Positions 17,826-27,272 of a stretch of 64,000 nt of DNA are shown one piece after another. Source of the stretch: Polaribacter sp. Hel1_85 (GTDB lineage Bacteria; Bacteroidota; Bacteroidia; Flavobacteriales; Flavobacteriaceae); assembly GCF_000766795.1 (NCBI RefSeq), contig NZ_JPDS01000003.1:124001-188000 (forward strand), read 5' to 3'. Made by a program: the position numbers and the translations under genes. How positions within the stretch are numbered: position 1 is the stretch's first letter; every line of letters begins with the position of its first letter. The notes under the pieces are model-generated. The model was not told where the DNA came from and searched no databases. It was given only the letters and a program-made list of their open reading frames with translations.

Positions 17826-20339
17826 ATGAAAAAACTTTCTTTATCATTTTTATTCTTACTCATTTTAGTTTCATGTAATTCCACAAAACATGTTGCTGAA
17901 GATGAACACATGCTTACGCAAAATTATATTTTTGTTGACAGTGTTAGAAATAAAAGCAGTGATATTCAAAAATATATACTTCAAAAACCAAATCCAAGGT
18001 TTTTAAATTTCCCTTTTGCTTTGTACTTGCACAATATTGGTAGCTATAAAAAACCAAAAACACCATCAGAATGGGGTAAAAAAAACCCACGTTCATATAA
18101 TTTTATCAAAAATATCTTTTCAGAAAAACAAAGTATTGGATATGCAAACTCCTTTATTGGTTTAAATAATTGGTTTTTAAAATATCAAGGGCCAGAAATC
18201 ATTAATAATAGAAAAATAAAAAGAACTGCAGATAACTTATGGGCATACTACAAGACTCAAGGATATTTTAAATCTAAAGTAGATACTGTTGTAAACTTAT
18301 ATAAAGACAAAAAAGCCACTGTAGAATATCATATTACAAAAGGAAAGCCAACTCTTTTAGACACCATAAACATTAAAATAGAGTCTCCAGTTTTAGACTC
18401 TATTTATAAAAACTCTAACACTTCTTCCATGCTAAAATCTGGAAGTCAATACAATGATAAAACATTTAGAAATGAAGCTAGTAGAGTCTTAAAACTATTT
18501 AGAAACAATGGTATTTACAACTTTACAGAATCTTCATTAGGTTTTTATGTAGACTCTACAAGGGCTGATTACAAGACAAATGTTGAGTTTTTAATTTCTG
18601 GAAATAGATTAGAAGATAAAAATGGTAGTTATATTAATACTCCTTATAAAATAAAAAAAATAACTGAAGTTAATGTAACTACAGATTATTCTTTTACAAA
18701 AAAAGGAGAACCTTTATTAGACTCTTTAAATTATAAAGGGATTAATTTCTTTGCTCATGGAAAAATCAAGTACAACCCAAAATTTTTATCACAATCCATT
18801 TTTTTAAAACCGAATGGAATTTACAAAGACACTTTAAGGAACTTAACAAGAAATCATTTAAAATCACTTAAAAACTTTAAGTCTACAAATATAAAATTTA
18901 GTGAAATACCTGGAACTGACAATGAACTAAAAATGGACATTTTATTAGCACCAACAGAGAAATATACACTAGGTTTAGAAACCGAAATAACACATTCTAA
19001 TATTAGAAATATTGGTTCTTCTGCAAAATTTTCTATAACAAATAGAAATGCTTTTAGAGGTGCAGAATTATTAAAACTTTCTTTTTTAGGATCTTATTTT
19101 AATTCTAATAGTGGTCCTGGTTGGGAAATTGGAGCAGATGCTTCTTTAGAAATACCAAGATTAGTTGCCCCTTTTGGTTTAAGTAAATTAGTTCCAAAAG
19201 AAATGTCTCCAAGAACATTATTTTCTATAGGATCTAGCTTTCAAAAAAACATAGGTTTAGACAGGCAAACATTTACATTTTTATCTGATTACAAATGGCA
19301 GTTTAACCCAAAAAAAACAATACAATTAGAAATATTTAACACTCAGTATATTCAAAATTTAAACATTAGTAGCTATTTTGATATTTATAGTTCTGAATTT
19401 TCTAATTTAGATGATGTTGCTGAAGTATATGATGCAGCGAATACCTCAACAACAGACCCAAACTACCATCCACTTTCAGATAAAATAGAAGACCAAGTGA
19501 CTAAGGCAATTATTTTTATGACTAAAGTTTCTGATAACAATAGTTTTAAAACAACAAACCCTGACGATTACAACACTGCTTTAAATATTTTAAATAGATA
19601 TAATATTATAACATCCGATTTCTTAATTCCCGTTCTAGCTTATTCTTACACTTATAATAGTCAAACAAAGTTTAACGACAATAATTTTTCGTTTTTTAAA
19701 GCAAGAATTGCTAATTCTGGAAATGTTTTAGGATTAATTTCGAAAAACACGAATGCAAATGGTAAAAAAACATTTGCTAAAATACCTTTAGCACAATATT
19801 TTAAAACAGATTTAGAATACAAACGTTTTTGGGATGTTGGTGCTAATTCAGTTTTAGGTTTCAGAACATTTTTAGGTGCAATTATTCCTTATGACAATTC
19901 AGATATTCCTTTTACTAAAAGTTACTTTGCTGGTGGTTCTAATGATATTAGAGCTTGGCAAACTTATGAATTAGGTCCTGGAAGTAGAAACACAGGGTTA
20001 GAGTTTAATGTTGGAAGCCTTAAATTTCTTACAAGTGCAGAATACAGATTTGATGTTGTAAGCAAGTTAAAAGGAGCTTTATTTATTGATGCTGGAAATA
20101 TTTGGGACATTACTGGCTCAAGTTTTGTTGATGAAGATGCTAAGTTTAGTAGTTTATCGTCATTAAAAAACATTGCAATTGGCTCTGGCTTTGGAGCAAG
20201 ATTAGATTTTAGCTTTTTAATTCTTCGTTTTGATATTGGCTTTAAAACCTATGAACCTTATTTAACTGGTAACAAATGGCTTAAAAACTACAACTTTGCC
20301 AATGCTGTTTACAACATAGGGATTAACTACCCATTCTAA
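17826..20339 (+). CDS. TamL-like BamA/TamA-family outer-membrane lipoprotein
   Basis: 837 residues from the ATG at 17826, which places a proper lipoprotein signal (SFLFLLILVSC, Cys17) at the N-terminus. The TTG 66 bases upstream would bury it, and a promoter element lies in between. After the lipobox come POTRA-like repeats (about 30-380), then an Omp85 barrel ending in the terminal aromatic strand YNIGINYPF. Omp85 proteins insert or move proteins at the outer membrane. A lipidated TamA, called TamL in Bacteroidota, is the closest match. No tamB is adjacent here, so the exact role is uncertain. A terminator follows. Confidence 0.85.
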   Translation: MKKLSLSFLFLLILVSCNSTKHVAEDEHMLTQNYIFVDSVRNKSSDIQKYILQKPNPRFLNFPFALYLHNIGSYKKPKTPSEWGKKNPRSYNFIKNIFSEKQSIGYANSFIGLNNWFLKYQGPEIINNRKIKRTADNLWAYYKTQGYFKSKVDTVVNLYKDKKATVEYHITKGKPTLLDTINIKIESPVLDSIYKNSNTSSMLKSGSQYNDKTFRNEASRVLKLFRNNGIYNFTESSLGFYVDSTRADYKTNVEFLISGNRLEDKNGSYINTPYKIKKITEVNVTTDYSFTKKGEPLLDSLNYKGINFFAHGKIKYNPKFLSQSIFLKPNGIYKDTLRNLTRNHLKSLKNFKSTNIKFSEIPGTDNELKMDILLAPTEKYTLGLETEITHSNIRNIGSSAKFSITNRNAFRGAELLKLSFLGSYFNSNSGPGWEIGADASLEIPRLVAPFGLSKLVPKEMSPRTLFSIGSSFQKNIGLDRQTFTFLSDYKWQFNPKKTIQLEIFNTQYIQNLNISSYFDIYSSEFSNLDDVAEVYDAANTSTTDPNYHPLSDKIEDQVTKAIIFMTKVSDNNSFKTTNPDDYNTALNILNRYNIITSDFLIPVLAYSYTYNSQTKFNDNNFSFFKARIANSGNVLGLISKNTNANGKKTFAKIPLAQYFKTDLEYKRFWDVGANSVLGFRTFLGAIIPYDNSDIPFTKSYFAGGSNDIRAWQTYELGPGSRNTGLEFNVGSLKFLTSAEYRFDVVSKLKGALFIDAGNIWDITGSSFVDEDAKFSSLSSLKNIAIGSGFGARLDFSFLILRFDIGFKTYEPYLTGNKWLKNYNFANAVYNIGINYPF

Positions 20340-20342
20340 AAA

Positions 20343-20375
20343 CAACGAAAAACCTATAACGTTTTCGTTATTTTA
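20343..20375 (+). terminator. Terminator after the TamL-like gene
   Basis: Stem AACGAAAA/TTTTCGTT followed by ATTTTATT, just past the stop codon. Confidence 0.55.
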
Positions 20376-20400
20376 TTCATATTTTAAGACCTATTTTTAG

Positions 20401-20408
20401 TACTTTTG
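20401..20408 (+). promoter_or_regulatory. fbaA promoter -7 element
   Basis: TACTTTTG, an exact TAnnTTTG match 30 bases before the fbaA start. Confidence 0.6.
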
Positions 20409-20438
20409 ATGAGTAATTAATGATTAAAAAAAACAAAC

Positions 20439-21506
20439 ATGAGTCATAATATAAAACCAGGTGTTGCAACTGGAACAGAAGTTCAAGATATTTTTAATTT
20501 TGCAAAAGAAAAAGGATTTGCTTTACCAGCAGTTAACGTAATTGGATCAGATACAATCAATGCTGTTTTAGAAACTGCAAGAGATTTAAACGCTCCAGTA
20601 ATCATTCAGTTTTCAAATGGTGGTGCACAATTTAATGCAGGTAAAGGGTTATCTAACGAAGGTGAAAAAGCAGCTATTGCAGGTGCTGTTGCTGGTGCAA
20701 AACACATTCATGAATTAGCAGTTGCTTATGGAGTTCCTGTAATTTTACATACTGACCATGCTGCAAAAAAATTATTACCTTGGATTGATGGTTTATTAGA
20801 TGCATCAGAAAAGCATTTTGCAGAAACTGGTAAACCTTTATATAGTTCTCATATGATAGATTTATCTGAAGAGCCTTTAGAAGAAAATATCGAAATTTGT
20901 AAAACATATCTAGCTCGTATGAGTAAAATGGGTATGACTTTAGAGATTGAATTAGGTATTACAGGTGGTGAAGAAGATGGTGTAGACAATTCTGATGTAG
21001 ATGCTTCTAAATTATACACACAACCAGAAGAAGTTGCTTATTCTTATGAAGAGTTATTAAAAGTTTCTCCTCAATTTACAGTTGCTGCAGCTTTTGGTAA
21101 CGTTCATGGTGTTTATAAACCAGGAAATGTAAAGTTAACTCCAAAAATCTTAAAAAATTCTCAAGAATTTATCACAAAAAAATATGGTGTTGAAGAAAAC
21201 CATATCGATTTTGTATTTCATGGAGGTTCTGGATCTTCTTTAGAAGAAATTAGAGAAGCAATTGGTTATGGTGTTGTAAAAATGAATATTGATACAGATT
21301 TACAATTTGCTTTTACAGAAGGAATTAGAGATTACATGCAAGGAAAAGCAGCTTATTTAGCTACTCAAATTGGTAATCCTGATGGAGCAGACCAACCTAA
21401 CAAAAAATACTACGACCCAAGAAAATGGTTACGTGAAGGTGAATTAACTTTTAAAACACGTTTAAAACAAGCTTTTGCTGATTTAAACAACGTAGATACT
21501 TTATAA
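20439..21506 (+). CDS. fbaA: Class II fructose-bisphosphate aldolase
   Basis: 355 residues. Zn-dependent aldolase that interconverts fructose 1,6-bisphosphate with DHAP and glyceraldehyde 3-phosphate. Zn ligands and signatures are visible: VILHTDHAAKK (His ligand and catalytic Asp), ELGITGGEEDGVDNSDVD (Glu ligand), FGNVHGVYKPGN (His ligand) and FHGGSGSS (His ligand and phosphate loop). The length matches the E. coli-type class IIA. It works with tpiA (58780-59538) in central carbon metabolism. It has its own promoter and terminator. Confidence 0.97.
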   Translation: MSHNIKPGVATGTEVQDIFNFAKEKGFALPAVNVIGSDTINAVLETARDLNAPVIIQFSNGGAQFNAGKGLSNEGEKAAIAGAVAGAKHIHELAVAYGVPVILHTDHAAKKLLPWIDGLLDASEKHFAETGKPLYSSHMIDLSEEPLEENIEICKTYLARMSKMGMTLEIELGITGGEEDGVDNSDVDASKLYTQPEEVAYSYEELLKVSPQFTVAAAFGNVHGVYKPGNVKLTPKILKNSQEFITKKYGVEENHIDFVFHGGSGSSLEEIREAIGYGVVKMNIDTDLQFAFTEGIRDYMQGKAAYLATQIGNPDGADQPNKKYYDPRKWLREGELTFKTRLKQAFADLNNVDTL

Positions 21507-21528
21507 TAAGCATCTTTTAAAATAAACG

Positions 21529-21564
21529 AAAAGCACTTTGATATAATCAAAGTGCTTTTTTTAT
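21529..21564 (+). terminator. fbaA terminator
   Basis: Stem AAAGCACTTTGAT/ATCAAAGTGCTTT followed by a T run. Confidence 0.85.
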
Positions 21565-21605
21565 GACTTTAGATGTCAAAAAGGGAACTTTAAAGAAAAA
21601 ACTTT

Positions 21606-21613
21606 TACATTTG
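21606..21613 (+). promoter_or_regulatory. accD promoter -7 element
   Basis: TACATTTG, an exact TAnnTTTG match 55 bases before accD. Confidence 0.5.
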
Positions 21614-21668
21614 TATTTCTAAATTTTTAGATGCAAATTTAGAAACAACCTAAAACAAAACAACTAGT

Positions 21669-22526
21669 ATGGCTTGGTTTAAAAGAACGGATAAAGGAAT
21701 ACAGACTTCTACAGAAGATAAAAAAGATACTCCAAAAGGGTTATGGTATAAAACTCCTAGTGGAAAAGTAATAGATACAGAAGAATTAAAAAGAAACTTA
21801 TATGTAAGTCCAGAAGATGGTTATCATGTAAGAATAGGAAGTAAAGAATATTTCGAATTATTTTTTGATGACAATAAGTTTAAAGAATTAGATGAGAAAT
21901 TAACATCAAAAGATCCTTTAAAATTTGAAGACACAAAAAAATACCCAGACAGATTAAAAGCTGCACAGGAAAAAACAAAATTAAAAGATGCTGTTAGAAC
22001 TGCTGTTGGGTTGTCTTTAGGGAAAGAGATAGTAATAGCTGCTATGGATTTTGCTTTTATTGGAGGCTCAATGGGTTCTGTAGTTGGAGAAAAAATAGCA
22101 AGAGCTATTGATTATTCAATAAAAAACAAAATTCCTTTTTTAATGATTTCTAAATCTGGTGGTGCACGTATGATGGAAGCTTCACTTTCATTAATGCAAT
22201 TAGTAAAAACATCAGCAAAACTAGCACAATTAGCAGAAGTTAAAATACCATATATTTCTCTATGTACAGATCCAACAACTGGAGGTACAACTGCATCTTA
22301 TGCAATGTTGGGAGATATTAATATTGCAGAACCAAATGCATTAATTGCTTTTGCAGGACCAAGAGTTGTAAAAGATACTACAGGTAAAGATTTACCAGAA
22401 GGTTTTCAAAAATCTGAATTTGTATTAGAACATGGGTTCTTAGATGCTATTTATGAACGTAAAAACTTAAAAAAGCAGGTAAACTTGTATATCGATTTAA
22501 TACAAAATATACCCATAAGAGCATAA
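21669..22526 (+). CDS. accD: Acetyl-CoA carboxylase carboxyltransferase beta subunit, zinc ligands lost
   Basis: 285 residues. With AccA it transfers the carboxyl group from biotin-BCCP to acetyl-CoA to give malonyl-CoA, the first step of fatty-acid synthesis. The crotonase-fold core is intact ([48 protein letters not shown]). The N-terminal region aligns with the zinc ribbon of the E. coli subunit (pattern WxKC-x2-C and NLxVC-x2-C). All four Cys are replaced here: Thr29 and Gly32 in [11 protein letters not shown], Ser47 and Asp50 in [11 protein letters not shown]. The ribbon must fold without zinc. It is flanked by its own promoter and terminator. Confidence 0.95.
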   Translation: MAWFKRTDKGIQTSTEDKKDTPKGLWYKTPSGKVIDTEELKRNLYVSPEDGYHVRIGSKEYFELFFDDNKFKELDEKLTSKDPLKFEDTKKYPDRLKAAQEKTKLKDAVRTAVGLSLGKEIVIAAMDFAFIGGSMGSVVGEKIARAIDYSIKNKIPFLMISKSGGARMMEASLSLMQLVKTSAKLAQLAEVKIPYISLCTDPTTGGTTASYAMLGDINIAEPNALIAFAGPRVVKDTTGKDLPEGFQKSEFVLEHGFLDAIYERKNLKKQVNLYIDLIQNIPIRA

Positions 22527-22530
22527 TATA

Positions 22531-22560
22531 AAAAGCCAGCAATTGCTGGCTTTTTTATTT
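22531..22560 (+). terminator. accD terminator
   Basis: Stem AAAAGCCAGCAATT/GCTGGCTTTT with a T run. Confidence 0.85.
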
Positions 22561-22618
22561 TTAGAGTAAAACTACAAAAGAAGAACTTTGGTTCCGTTTT
22601 TATTCAAAAAAATAATTA

Positions 22619-22626
22619 TATATTTG
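22619..22626 (+). promoter_or_regulatory. rpsO promoter -7 element
   Basis: TATATTTG followed by CA, 55 bases before rpsO. Confidence 0.6.
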
Positions 22627-22681
22627 CAGCTTCAATGAAACAATCATTGATATACATAATAATCATTTAAATAATATTGGA

Positions 22682-22951
22682 ATGTATTTAACTAAAGAAG
22701 TAAAAGAAAGCATCTTCGAAAAACACGGTAAAGGAAAAAACGATACTGGTTCTTCAGAAGGTCAAATTGCATTATTTACACACAGAATTAACCACTTAAC
22801 GGAGCACTTAAAGAGAAATCGTAAAGATTTTAACACTGAGCGTTCGTTAGTAATGTTAGTAGGTAAGCGTAAAAGTTTATTAGATTATCTTAAGAAAACG
22901 GAAATCAATAGATATCGTGCAATTATTAAAGAATTAGGAATTAGAAAATAA
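22682..22951 (+). CDS. rpsO: 30S ribosomal protein S15
   Basis: 89 residues with the S15 signature HINRLTEHL-type segment (TGSSEGQIALFTHRINHL, RSLVMLVGKRKSLLDYLKK). It binds the central domain of 16S rRNA. rpsO-pnp is an ancient gene order, kept here, although a terminator-like hairpin (22961-22993) lies between the two. Confidence 0.97.
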   Translation: MYLTKEVKESIFEKHGKGKNDTGSSEGQIALFTHRINHLTEHLKRNRKDFNTERSLVMLVGKRKSLLDYLKKTEINRYRAIIKELGIRK

Positions 22952-22960
22952 TTCTTACAA

Positions 22961-22993
22961 AAAGAGGCTCTATAAACGTGCCTCTTTTTTATT
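22961..22993 (+). terminator. rpsO terminator / rpsO-pnp intergenic hairpin
   Basis: Stem AAAGAGGC/GCCTCTTT around a short loop, then TTTT. It could also serve as an RNase processing site as in other rpsO-pnp operons (inference). Confidence 0.65.
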
Positions 22994-23191
22994 ATGATAA
23001 ATTCTTGTAGCTAGCTACAAAACAATAATTTATCTATCTTGCGAAAGCAGGAATCAAAAAGTATTTAATTCTGACTAACAAACAGAATCTATATAAAAAA
23101 ATCAAAAATAGTAACAGCATTTTTGAATTTCCATTGCAACAACAGACAACAACACAACAAAACAAAAATTTAAAATTTAGAATTAAAATTT

Positions 23192-25432
23192 ATGATTCCA
23201 AAAGTATTTAGAGAGGTAATAGACCTTGGAGATGGAAGAACTATCTCATTAGAAACCGGTAAATTAGCAAAACAAGCACACGGTTCAGTTGTTGTTCAAA
23301 TGGGTAAAGCAATGTTATTATGTACTGTAGTATCAAGCTACAAAGCAGGAACAGTAGATTTTTTACCTTTAACAGTAGATTATAGAGAAAAATTTGCGGC
23401 TGCAGGTCGTTATCCAGGAGGATTCTTTAAAAGAGAAGCAAGACCAAGTGATGGAGAAGTATTAACAATGCGTTTAGTAGACCGTGTTTTACGTCCATTA
23501 TTTCCAAAAGATTATCATTCAGAAGTACAAGTAATGATCCAATTAATGTCTCATGATGAAGATGTTATGCCAGATGCATTAGCAGGTTTAGCAGCATCAG
23601 CAGCTATTCAATTATCAGATTTCCCATTCGAATGCCCAATTTCTGAAGCACGTGTTGCAAGAGTTAATGGAGAATTCGTTATCAACCCAAGTAGAGCTCA
23701 ATTAGCAGAATCTGACATCGATATGATGATTGGAGCATCAGCTGATTCTGTAATGATGGTGGAAGGTGAAATGGATGAAATTTCTGAAGAAGAAATGGCA
23801 GATGCTATTAAGTTTGCACATGAGTCTATTAAAATTCAATGTGCTGCTCAAGTTAAATTAGCAGAAGCTTTTGGTAAGAAAGAAACAAGAGAATACGAAG
23901 GAGAAAGAGAAGATGAAGAATTAGCAGCAAAAATAAATGACTTTTGTTACGATAAATGTTATGCAATTGCTAAAAAAGGAACTTCTAAAGTAGAGCGTAC
24001 TAATGCTTTTTCTGAAGTAAAAGAAGCATTAAAAGCTACTTTTTCTGAAGAAGAATTAGAAGATTATGGTGATTTAGTTGGAAAATACTTCAACAAATCT
24101 CAAAAAAATGCAGTTAGAGAATTAACTTTAGCTGAAGGTTTACGTTTAGATGGTCGTAAGACTGATGAAATTAGACCGATTTGGTGTGAGGTAGATTATT
24201 TACCATCAACACATGGTTCTTCTATTTTTACTCGTGGAGAAACTCAGGCTTTAGCTACAGTAACTCTTGGAACATCTAGAGATGCAATAAAAATAGATAT
24301 GCCATCTTACGAAGGTGAAGAAAACTTCTATTTACACTATAACTTCCCTCCTTTTTGTACAGGTGAAGCTAGACCATTAAGAGGAACATCTCGTAGAGAA
24401 GTTGGTCATGGTAATTTAGCTCAAAGAGCATTAAAAGGAATGGTTCCTGCAGATTGTCCTTATACAGTAAGAGTTGTATCTGAAGTATTAGAATCTAATG
24501 GTTCTTCTTCTATGGCTACTGTTTGTGCTGGTACAATGGCATTAATGGACGCAGGAGTTCAAATGACAAGACCAGTTTCTGGTATTGCTATGGGATTAAT
24601 TTCTGACGGAGATCGTTACGCTGTTTTATCTGATATTTTAGGTGATGAAGATCACTTAGGAGATATGGACTTTAAAGTAACTGGTACTGCAGAAGGAATT
24701 ACTGCTTGTCAAATGGATATTAAAGTAAAAGGACTTCCTTACGAAATTTTAGTAAATGCACTAAAACAAGCTCGTAATGGTCGTTTACATATTTTAGAAA
24801 AATTAACTGATACAATTACTACTCCAAACGAAGAAGTAAAAGATCATGCTCCTAAAATGATTAACAGAAGAATTCCTAATGAACTAATTGGTGCATTTAT
24901 TGGACCAGGTGGTAAAAATATTCAAGAATTACAGAAAGAAACAGAAACTACAATTGTAATTACTGAAGACCCTGTAACTGAAGAAGGAATTATTGAAATT
25001 TTAGGTACAAAACCAGAAGGAATTGAAGCTGTAATTGCTAAGATTGAATCTATGTTATTCAAACCAGAAAAAGGTTCTGTATATGAAGTTAAAGTAATTA
25101 AAATGTTAGATTTTGGTGCTGTGGTAGAATATACTGAAGCTCCTGGAAATGAAGTTTTATTACATGTTTCTGAATTAGCTTGGGAACGTACAGATAATGT
25201 TTCTGATGTAGTTAAAATGGGTGATATTTTAGACGTAAAATATTTTGGAATAGACCCAAGAACTCGTAAAGAAAAAGTTTCTAGAAAAGCTATTTTACAA
25301 AAACCAGAAGGATTTGTTGAAAGACCACCAAGAGATAATAATCGTGGAAGAGACAACAGAGGTAGAGATAATCGCGGACGTGACAACAGACGTGATGATA
25401 GAAAACCTAGAGAAAACAAAAAAGAGGATTAA
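23192..25432 (+). CDS. pnp: Polyribonucleotide nucleotidyltransferase (PNPase)
   Basis: 746 residues. Phosphorolytic 3'-5' exoribonuclease of RNA decay. Two RNase PH domains (about 5-225 and 310-545) are joined by a helical linker, then a KH domain ([19 protein letters not shown]) and an S1 domain ([17 protein letters not shown]). The last 35 residues form an Arg/Gly/Asp-rich tail with repeated RGRDN units, an RNA-binding type of tail that is extra to the E. coli enzyme. A long leader (23000-23190) between rpsO and pnp could hold the autoregulatory site known in other bacteria (inference). Confidence 0.97.
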   Translation: MIPKVFREVIDLGDGRTISLETGKLAKQAHGSVVVQMGKAMLLCTVVSSYKAGTVDFLPLTVDYREKFAAAGRYPGGFFKREARPSDGEVLTMRLVDRVLRPLFPKDYHSEVQVMIQLMSHDEDVMPDALAGLAASAAIQLSDFPFECPISEARVARVNGEFVINPSRAQLAESDIDMMIGASADSVMMVEGEMDEISEEEMADAIKFAHESIKIQCAAQVKLAEAFGKKETREYEGEREDEELAAKINDFCYDKCYAIAKKGTSKVERTNAFSEVKEALKATFSEEELEDYGDLVGKYFNKSQKNAVRELTLAEGLRLDGRKTDEIRPIWCEVDYLPSTHGSSIFTRGETQALATVTLGTSRDAIKIDMPSYEGEENFYLHYNFPPFCTGEARPLRGTSRREVGHGNLAQRALKGMVPADCPYTVRVVSEVLESNGSSSMATVCAGTMALMDAGVQMTRPVSGIAMGLISDGDRYAVLSDILGDEDHLGDMDFKVTGTAEGITACQMDIKVKGLPYEILVNALKQARNGRLHILEKLTDTITTPNEEVKDHAPKMINRRIPNELIGAFIGPGGKNIQELQKETETTIVITEDPVTEEGIIEILGTKPEGIEAVIAKIESMLFKPEKGSVYEVKVIKMLDFGAVVEYTEAPGNEVLLHVSELAWERTDNVSDVVKMGDILDVKYFGIDPRTRKEKVSRKAILQKPEGFVERPPRDNNRGRDNRGRDNRGRDNRRDDRKPRENKKED

Positions 25433-25446
25433 TTTCTTTCAACTAT

Positions 25447-25496
25447 AAAAAAAAATCCATAAAAGATTAAATTTAATCTTTTATGGATTTTTTTTA
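25447..25496 (+). terminator. pnp terminator
   Basis: Very strong: AAAATCCATAAAAGATTAAA pairs with TTTAATCTTTTATGGATTTT, followed by a T run. Confidence 0.9.
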
Positions 25497-25565
25497 TATA
25501 TTAAGAACAAGTTTCTAAAAAAAACAACATCTAATACATTAACTACAGTAATAAAAACAATAATT

Positions 25566-26543
25566 ATGAAATTAAAAATGAAACCTCATTATTTATTTAC
25601 CTGTTTTTTTTCAATCATTATATTAACTACAACATTACAATCTTGTAGTTCTGATGATAGTACAGAAGAAATAACAGAAGAAGAAGAAGAAGAAACAGAA
25701 TGTGTTCAGCAAGAAATCGTCGAAAATAATGCTACATGTGACAATGAAGTAGACATTACTCAAGAAAATAGTTTTGTTATTGACGGTGACAATAGAAATA
25801 TTACCACAAATAATATTCCTAGCCACTTAGTTGGTGAATTTAGGAATGCTGATATAAGTGCCCAAAATGAAACTTATACTATAACTACGAATCCTGTGTC
25901 AACAGGGAGTTTAACATCACTTCAAGGAGATAGCGGACCAGAATACATGTTCGGAGTATTACTAAACGGTGTAGAATTAGACCCAATTGCTGCAGAACCT
26001 TGGCCTCATAGTGATTTAGGTATTATGGATCCAGATGCAAACTGGGACTGGAATTTAGAAGCTTTAAGTGTACCTATTGGTTTAGATTGTAATTATGCGC
26101 ATGTGCAACCATCTGGTAAATACCATTACCATGGTTCTCCAACATTATACGATTTAATTTTAGATTCAGATGGAACAGAAATGGTTCAAGTTGGATGGGC
26201 AGCTGATGGTTTTCCAATTTATTATAAATATGCATATAGTAGCGCAAGCGATAGTAGCTCAGATGTAATTGCAATGACATCTAGCTATCAATTAAAAGAA
26301 GGTGACAGACCTGGTGATGGAGTAACTGCTCCTTGCTCAGAATATAACGGAGCTTATTCTGCAGATTTTGAATATATTGAAGATTTAGGAACACTAGATG
26401 AAACCAATGGTAGAACAGGAGTTACTCCAGAATTCCCAAATGGCACATATTATTATGTATTAACAGATGGAGATGAATTTCCAAGCATACCAAGATATTT
26501 TAGAGGGACACCTTCTGATGATTTTCGTCAAGGTGGAAACTAA
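25566..26543 (+). CDS. YHYH-domain lipoprotein
   Basis: 325 residues. Lipoprotein signal with lipobox TLQSCSS (Cys27), an acidic Glu/Asp/Thr linker (about 30-45), then the YHYH domain. The naming motif appears as GKYHYHGSP (about 184-192), preceded by LDCNYAHVQPS. The domain occurs in surface or periplasmic proteins of marine bacteria; its role is unknown, and clustered His suggests metal binding (inference). It is 13 bases upstream of a small membrane-anchored gene, so the two probably act together. The start at 25566 (MKLKMKPH) could equally be the second ATG five codons in. Confidence 0.8.
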   Translation: MKLKMKPHYLFTCFFSIIILTTTLQSCSSDDSTEEITEEEEEETECVQQEIVENNATCDNEVDITQENSFVIDGDNRNITTNNIPSHLVGEFRNADISAQNETYTITTNPVSTGSLTSLQGDSGPEYMFGVLLNGVELDPIAAEPWPHSDLGIMDPDANWDWNLEALSVPIGLDCNYAHVQPSGKYHYHGSPTLYDLILDSDGTEMVQVGWAADGFPIYYKYAYSSASDSSSDVIAMTSSYQLKEGDRPGDGVTAPCSEYNGAYSADFEYIEDLGTLDETNGRTGVTPEFPNGTYYYVLTDGDEFPSIPRYFRGTPSDDFRQGGN

Positions 26544-26556
26544 AAATACATAAATA

Positions 26557-27153
26557 ATGAATAAATATTTATTAGTAAATATATTTAGCTTCATGTGTAT
26601 ACTTTTTGGGTATGCACATGATACTGATAAAGCATATTTTGATATTGTAACAAAAGGCAATAATACAGTTGTACACAGTGAGTTTCCTTGGACTATACGA
26701 AATGCTTTAATAGCATATGACCCAGACTTTAACTATGCAAAAACAGAAGAAGAAATCAATGCTATTTTTTTTAATTATGCTAAAGACAAGCTTAAACTTT
26801 ATAAAGCTAATGGAGAAGAACTTTCTTTATTAGAAGTTATTCTTGAGAAGGATAATACGCATAACCATGCAACAAAGTATACACTTATATATAAAGGTAC
26901 CGAAGTAGAAAAAGTATATAACATTATTATGCTAGATCTAATGAAATCTCAAAAAAATTATAATTGGTACACAAATTATAAAGGTGAAAAAATTGAATTT
27001 ATTACAAGTAAATTATCCCCTAGCTTTAACATAAAGGTTAAAAATAACACCAAAATATATACGTATTATATACTTATTTTTGGGTTTATAATACTATTAG
27101 CTGTGTTGTATTTCTTAAGAAAAAAAAGACCTATTATATTAGATAGAAGTTGA
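26557..27153 (+). CDS. Membrane-anchored extracytoplasmic protein, unrecognised
   Basis: 198 residues. Signal peptide (about 1-20, ending FGYAHD), a soluble domain of about 135 residues with HSEFPWTIRNALIAYDPDF and a His-containing stretch KDNTHNHATKY, then one transmembrane helix (about 160-183, YYILIFGFIILLAVLYFL) and a short basic tail (RKKRP). The topology is therefore type I, with the domain outside the inner membrane. I do not recognise the family. Tight linkage to the YHYH lipoprotein (13 bases) and His-rich stretches in both suggest a shared metal-related role (inference). Confidence 0.6.
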   Translation: MNKYLLVNIFSFMCILFGYAHDTDKAYFDIVTKGNNTVVHSEFPWTIRNALIAYDPDFNYAKTEEEINAIFFNYAKDKLKLYKANGEELSLLEVILEKDNTHNHATKYTLIYKGTEVEKVYNIIMLDLMKSQKNYNWYTNYKGEKIEFITSKLSPSFNIKVKNNTKIYTYYILIFGFIILLAVLYFLRKKRPIILDRS

Positions 27154-27192
27154 TAAATAGAACTACCTCTTTTATATAATTTAACTAATATT

Positions 27193-27226
27193 AAAAATCG
27201 TCAAAATAATTTGACGATTTTTTTGT
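27193..27226 (+). terminator. Terminator after the YHYH gene pair
   Basis: Stem AAATCGTCAAA/TTTGACGATTT followed by TTTTTGTTT. Confidence 0.85.
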
Positions 27227-27272
27227 TTAAAACCTAATAATATAAATGCTTTTATTTTCTTTGTAACTCTTT

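Noticed and set aside
24922..25419. 165-codon open frame antisense to pnp
   Set aside because: It is a shadow of the well-supported pnp coding frame; composition is not that of a real protein here.
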